64,000 nt of DNA from Alphaproteobacteria bacterium (GTDB lineage: Bacteria > Pseudomonadota > Alphaproteobacteria > UBA6615): NCBI GenBank assembly GCA_021774445.1, contig JAJFJA010000019.1, positions 62,001 through 126,000 of the forward strand, written 5' to 3'. Positions 60,589 to 64,000 of the stretch are shown here, one piece after another (position 1 is the first letter of the stretch; every line of letters begins with the position of its first letter). A program made the position numbers and the translations under genes. The notes beneath the pieces are model-generated. The model did not search any database. It worked only from the letters and a program-made list of their open reading frames with translations, and was not told the DNA's origin.

Positions 60589-62172
60589 CTAATATCCAAG
60601 AGCACAGCCGTCCTTGCGCGGGTCCGAGCCACCGATCAGCGCGCCGCGTTCCCAGTCGATCACGATGGCTTGGCCGCCGCCATGGGGCATGTCGGGCCTG
60701 GTTACTTTGTGGCCCATCGCCGTCAGGGCCGCGACAGTCGTTTCGCTATAGCCGCGCTCAACGACAAGCTCGCCGTCGACAGCGAAGGCGCGAGGACAGT
60801 CGATGGCGGCCTGAACATCCATGCCGTAATCGATGATGTTGGTAAGGACGTGAGTATGGCCGACAGGCTGGTATTGGCCGCCCATGACGCCATAACTCGC
60901 GGCGACACGGCCCTGGTGCATCAGCAGGCCGGGAATAATGGTGTGCAAGGGACGCTTGTTCGGCCCGACACAATTTGGGTGTCCGGGCTCAAGGCGGAAG
61001 CCGGCGCCGCGGTTTTGCAGAATGACTCCGGTCTTCGGACACATCAGGCCAGAACCAAATCCGGCGAATAGCGAGTTGATGTGGGAGCATGCGTTGCGGT
61101 CTCGATCGACGACCGTGAGGTAGACGGTGTCGCGGTGGACCCCTCGCCCCGACCACGCCGTGCCGCCGCTGCGGTCGGGCTGCATCAGCGCTCGTTGTTC
61201 CGCAATGTAGGCGTCGGACAATATCCGCTCAACCGGGACCTCGACGACCGCTTGGTCGGCGACATCGTTGTTGCGCATCTGGAAGCCAAGCCGTGTCGCC
61301 TCCGCCTCGAGATGGGTGCGCTCAGGGCCAAGGGGATCGAGGCCACCTAGATTGTAACCCTCGAGCAGGCGCATCATCATTAAGGCGACAATGCCTTGAC
61401 CGTTCGGCGGCACCTGGACGACCTCATGGCCGCGATAGCCGGCGCGAATGGGGGTCACATATTCGGAAGTATGCGCGGCGAGATCCTCCTCCGTATGGAC
61501 GCCACCATGGCCGCGCAAATGGGCGACCAGTGCCGCCGCGACAGGGCCACGGTAGAAGCCGTCCCGACCCGCTTCGGCGACAATGCGCAGGGTCTGCGCA
61601 AGCAGCGGTTGGCGCTGAATATCACCGGGTTCCGGACGGCGGCCACCGGGGATGAAGATTTGTTTGGCGATGTCATCAATGAGGCGACCGCCGGCGTTGT
61701 GGTGATCCGTGGCAACCCGCGGGCCCAGTATGTAGCCGTCCTCGGCGTATCCGATCGCCGGCTGGAGGACCTCTTCGATACCCATGGTGCCGTGATCGGC
61801 CAGCATGCGACACCAGGCGTCGACGGCGCCGGGGATGGTCACCGAATGCGCGCCGGCCTCCGGCATTTCGATATGCCCCTGGCCTCTGAGGATTTCCGGC
61901 GTGAGTGCTGCAGGCGCCCGGCCGGAGCCGTTAAGGGCGACGACGTCGTCCCGACCACCGGGCGCGTACAGCATGAAGCAATCGCCGCCAATGCCGGTCG
62001 ATGCCGGTTCGACAACACAAAGAACAGCACTGGCCGATACCGCGGCGTCGACCGCATTGCCGCCGCGGCGCAGGATGTCGACCGCCGCCAGACTGGCAAG
62101 GGGATGCGAACTCGCGGCCATGCCGTTGGCAGCATGGACCGTTGAGCGGCCGGGTTGTTGGAAATCGCGCAT
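60589..62172 (-). CDS. ggt: Gamma-glutamyltransferase-family protein
   Basis: 527 residues. The autocatalytic cut before Thr349 is predicted at DTVYLTVVDRD. Substrate-binding SHINSLFAGFGSGLMCPKTG and the NRGAGFRLEPGHPNCVGPNK region fit the GGT/acylase family. No signal peptide, so it may be cytoplasmic or exported another way. It hydrolyses glutathione or other gamma-glutamyl or acyl compounds. AGGA 8 nt before its ATG. The aspartate dehydrogenase gene is 14 bp upstream, same strand. Confidence 0.88.
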   Translation of the reverse strand: MRDFQQPGRSTVHAANGMAASSHPLASLAAVDILRRGGNAVDAAVSASAVLCVVEPASTGIGGDCFMLYAPGGRDDVVALNGSGRAPAALTPEILRGQGHIEMPEAGAHSVTIPGAVDAWCRMLADHGTMGIEEVLQPAIGYAEDGYILGPRVATDHHNAGGRLIDDIAKQIFIPGGRRPEPGDIQRQPLLAQTLRIVAEAGRDGFYRGPVAAALVAHLRGHGGVHTEEDLAAHTSEYVTPIRAGYRGHEVVQVPPNGQGIVALMMMRLLEGYNLGGLDPLGPERTHLEAEATRLGFQMRNNDVADQAVVEVPVERILSDAYIAEQRALMQPDRSGGTAWSGRGVHRDTVYLTVVDRDRNACSHINSLFAGFGSGLMCPKTGVILQNRGAGFRLEPGHPNCVGPNKRPLHTIIPGLLMHQGRVAASYGVMGGQYQPVGHTHVLTNIIDYGMDVQAAIDCPRAFAVDGELVVERGYSETTVAALTAMGHKVTRPDMPHGGGQAIVIDWERGALIGGSDPRKDGCALGY

Positions 62173-62186
62173 GAATTAATCCTTGG

Positions 62187-63005
62187 CTAAGTGCCGACCC
62201 GCATGGGTGCAACGAGGCCACGCAGGGTAGCCATGATGCTGAGCGGGGTCAGCCGGCCGGTCCTGGGGTTCTCGGCACTGGGAATGCCTTCGATGGTCAT
62301 CTCGAAGCGGGCGCTGTCAGCCTCGATTTCGATATGATGGGTGTTGCGCACAATCGTCGGGTCAGCCCAAATGCGCAAGCGTGTACGGTCCGGCCCAATG
62401 CCGGCCAAACTCAAGGCCGCCGCGACATTGACGTTCGCCGGGAAACCCTTGGCGCCGTCGCGTGCGCTGCCGTCGAATACCAGCATCGGCTCCGTCAGCC
62501 CCGCAAGATCGATGCCATTTTCGACCAGATGCGGGGCGCCAACCAATCCGGCTGGCGGCTTGCGGGTGGTAATAGAGGCGCTGTGGATCTCGCCCTCGGC
62601 CGCCGCACGGACTGCGTCGAGACCGAGTAACGCGCCCGTCGGTACAATAATGCGAGCCCCTGTTCGTGCCGCAAGTTCGATCAGGTCCGGGCGCCCGAGG
62701 AGGGCGCCGACGCTCGCCGGCACGAAGACGCGCCCGGCGCGAATCGACGGTTCGGCAACTTCGTCAAAAACCGCCGGCGGGGCACATTCGACAACAATAT
62801 CCGCAATATCCGCCAATTCATGGAGAGCGACCACAGGGACAGGGCGACGGAAGTCGCCCATGCGGCGCCGGGCGCCGGCGGTGTCCCGTACCGAAATGGC
62901 AACCAACTCAAGGTCAGGAATACTTGCTGCGTCCAGCCGCGCCGCCACGGGATGGCCAATCGCGCCGAAACCCGCCAAACCAACGGTTCTTAGCCTAGTC
63001 GTCAT
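62187..63005 (-). CDS. nadX: Aspartate dehydrogenase (NadX-type)
   Basis: 272 residues. NAD-binding LAGFGAIGHPVAARLD at the N-terminus, then the DUF108 pattern VFVPASVGALLGRPDLIELA, IVPTGALLGLDAVRAA, KGFPANVNVAAALSLAGIGP and NTHHIEIEADSARFEM. It oxidises L-aspartate to iminoaspartate/oxaloacetate in NAD or amino-acid metabolism. No nadA/nadC is nearby, so it probably works with the ggt gene 14 bp downstream. A 13-bp palindrome lies 35 bp upstream. Confidence 0.88.
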   Translation of the reverse strand: MTTRLRTVGLAGFGAIGHPVAARLDAASIPDLELVAISVRDTAGARRRMGDFRRPVPVVALHELADIADIVVECAPPAVFDEVAEPSIRAGRVFVPASVGALLGRPDLIELAARTGARIIVPTGALLGLDAVRAAAEGEIHSASITTRKPPAGLVGAPHLVENGIDLAGLTEPMLVFDGSARDGAKGFPANVNVAAALSLAGIGPDRTRLRIWADPTIVRNTHHIEIEADSARFEMTIEGIPSAENPRTGRLTPLSIMATLRGLVAPMRVGT

Positions 63006-63039
63006 GGTTTCCTTGATGTGCCCACGATGGGCTTAATAC

Positions 63040-63052
63040 GTAATAAAATTAC
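63040..63052. promoter_or_regulatory. AT-rich palindrome GTAAT-AAA-ATTAC before nadX-ggt
   Basis: Perfect 5-bp arms around AAA, 35 bp upstream of the aspartate dehydrogenase ATG on the minus strand, in an AT-rich patch of otherwise GC-rich DNA. It may be an operator or overlap the promoter. The binding protein is unknown. Confidence 0.35.
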
Positions 63053-63230
63053 TCGATCGTCGTCTGCGGAGGGCGTATTCGATGAGGTGAATGAGGATAG
63101 ACCCCGGCACAATAGCGTTGCAAGCGAGCGCCAGACGAGTGGAAAGCGGCCTTGGCCCACGATTTATGCTGGCCCACTGTGGCAAATCACGCTAATGCAC
63201 TACCCCTTAGTTGGATCATTGAGGAGTCTC

Positions 63231-63506
63231 ATGAATAAGAACGATCTTGCCGCGGCCGTCGCACGGGACTGCGATCAAAGCGTTGCCGGCGCCGCGAATG
63301 TTGTCGATGCGATCTTTGACGTAATTTCCCAGGCCCTTCAGTCCGGGGACGAGGTAAAAATCGCCGGGTTCGGTTCGTTCAGCGTGGCCAATCGCGCCGC
63401 GCGCTCCGGGCGCAACCCGCGAACGGGCGAAGCCATTACGATTTCGGCTAGCCGTCAGCCTAAATTCAAGGCTGGCAAGGCGCTAAAGGACGCTGTTAAC
63501 GGCTGA
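63231..63506 (+). CDS. HU-family DNA-binding protein
   Basis: 91 residues from ATG 63231 (GAGGAG 6 nt upstream). Helical base NKNDLAAAVARDCDQSVAGA, then the beta-arm IAGFGSFSVANRAARSGRNP, PRTGEAITISASRQPKFKAG and the KALKDAVNG end. The RNPRTGE tip holds the Pro that intercalates DNA. It bends DNA and shapes the nucleoid. Earlier in-frame ATGs (63018) lack a protein-like leader. Confidence 0.95.
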   Translation: MNKNDLAAAVARDCDQSVAGAANVVDAIFDVISQALQSGDEVKIAGFGSFSVANRAARSGRNPRTGEAITISASRQPKFKAGKALKDAVNG

Positions 63507-63512
63507 TTTTAA

Positions 63513-63567
63513 CGGTGCGGCCCCGGCCACCCTCGGGTGGTCGAGGGCACACACCGGCGATTTTTTT
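63513..63567 (+). terminator. Terminator after HU gene
   Basis: Outer CGGTG (63513-63517)/CACCG (63552-63556) and inner CCCTCG (63530-63535)/CGAGGG (63542-63547) pair, then GCGA and seven T (63561-63567). The outer stem is the one next to the U-run. Position and U-run fit the end of the HU transcript. Confidence 0.6.
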
Positions 63568-63719
63568 GCGGGGCAGTTGTCTGATTGCACGCAACGTCTA
63601 TTTATAGTAGAAGAACTACCGCCCATTCTCGAACAGCTTAGCCCCTCTTAACAGCGGCTTACGGCTATGCGGCGTGGTATCTAGTGGTTTTAGGCAGACT
63701 ATTGTTGGGATGAATTAAT

Positions 63720-64000
63720 ATGGCTAATGTCAAGGGCGCACAGAGCCCAACCCGAATCCTTTGCGTAGATGATGAGTGGATCGTCCGCGCGGGCCTAAAT
63801 CACCTGTTGGCGCAGAAGCCAAACACTGAAATTACCGGCATGGCCAGTGTCGAGGAAGCGGTAGCGGCGATTGCCGCGGGAAATGACTACGACCTTATCA
63901 TTCTTGACTTGAAGCTGCCGGATACGAAGCCATTCGCGGGCCTGAGCGAACTGCATCAGATGGCGCCGACGGTGCCGATTATCGTGTTCTCCGTTTACGA
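63720..64000 (+). CDS. Response regulator, N-terminal part (cut by window end)
   Basis: At least 93 codons from ATG 63720, with GGGA 9 nt upstream. The receiver is intact: acidic pair in RILCVDDEWIVRAGLNHLLA near residue 13, phospho-Asp in DLIILDLKLPDT near residue 63, and Thr/Ser-type VFS near 91. The AGLNHLL segment is of the NarL/FixJ type, so a LuxR-type DNA-binding domain probably follows outside. Unlike the regulator at 8837 it keeps the phosphorylation site. Confidence 0.85.
   Translation, partial: MANVKGAQSPTRILCVDDEWIVRAGLNHLLAQKPNTEITGMASVEEAVAAIAAGNDYDLIILDLKLPDTKPFAGLSELHQMAPTVPIIVFSVY

Noticed and set aside
1..64000. CRISPR arrays, insertion sequences, att sites, rRNA and tRNA genes
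   Set aside because: No regularly spaced repeats, transposase motifs or cloverleaf patterns were found by eye on either strand.

Overview
The window looks like chromosomal DNA of an alphaproteobacterium, probably a Rhodospirillales-type environmental lineage. The evidence is G+C near 60% by eye, GAAC-N7-GAAC LexA boxes in front of imuAB and dnaE2, PAS_5-family proteins, and many TGA/ATGA gene overlaps. I saw no rRNA, tRNA, IS element, phage gene or CRISPR array. Nearly all of it is ordinary metabolic, transport and repair genes, with several regulatory sites readable directly in the sequence.

Layout. 1-2.4 kb: end of a cupin-type regulator, an M29-like peptidase, a small conserved protein, and a MarR regulator behind two identical-arm operators. 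2.7-6.5 kb: a heterodimeric ABC exporter with one degenerate ATP site. 6.5-10.3 kb: two PAS_5 proteins, a GNAT-like protein, a small Cys-rich protein, a LuxR-type regulator with a pseudo-receiver, and, in the gap behind it, a strong candidate small RNA on the minus strand. 10.3-15.2 kb: a type III polyketide synthase with an ICMT-like methyltransferase, an exported repeat protein, and an inositol-phosphatase/GNAT/SDR operon. 15.2-21.5 kb: a putative phosphate-scavenging block, with a three-repeat Pho box, an AfuABC-like organophosphate importer and a Na/Pi cotransporter-PhoU protein.

21.5-33 kb: the SOS mutasome in two parts, imuA-imuB and dnaE2, each with its own LexA box. Between them lie a DUF1835 protein, a VOC protein, and a minus-strand group with RraA-like, core MetE-like, DUF4242 and DUF1203 proteins and a lipoprotein. 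33-36.5 kb: methyltransferase, LysE exporter, CDF-like membrane protein and a hydrolase-OsmC fusion with a structured leader. 36.8-43.3 kb: a dipeptide/nickel-type ABC importer operon with fused ATPases and a GST. 43.3-51.3 kb: VOC protein, O-antigen ligase-like protein, two small overlapping genes, and a TetR-controlled RND efflux operon.

51.4-58.5 kb: a plus-strand run of hypothetical protein, Nudix hydrolase, CysK, AlaX, SseA, double GNAT, ICMT-like protein, MetC and HisI, centred on cysteine/sulfur metabolism and aminoacyl-tRNA quality control. 58.4-64 kb: PhoD-like phosphatase, AEC transporter, gamma-glutamyltransferase, aspartate dehydrogenase, an HU protein, and the start of a response regulator cut by the window end.

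The observations I rate highest are the minus-strand sRNA near 9.7-9.9 kb, whose two hairpin loops expose CCTCC/CTCC (anti-Shine-Dalgarno-like), and the Pho-box-controlled Afu-like importer. Family names rest on motifs and memory of families; no search was run.
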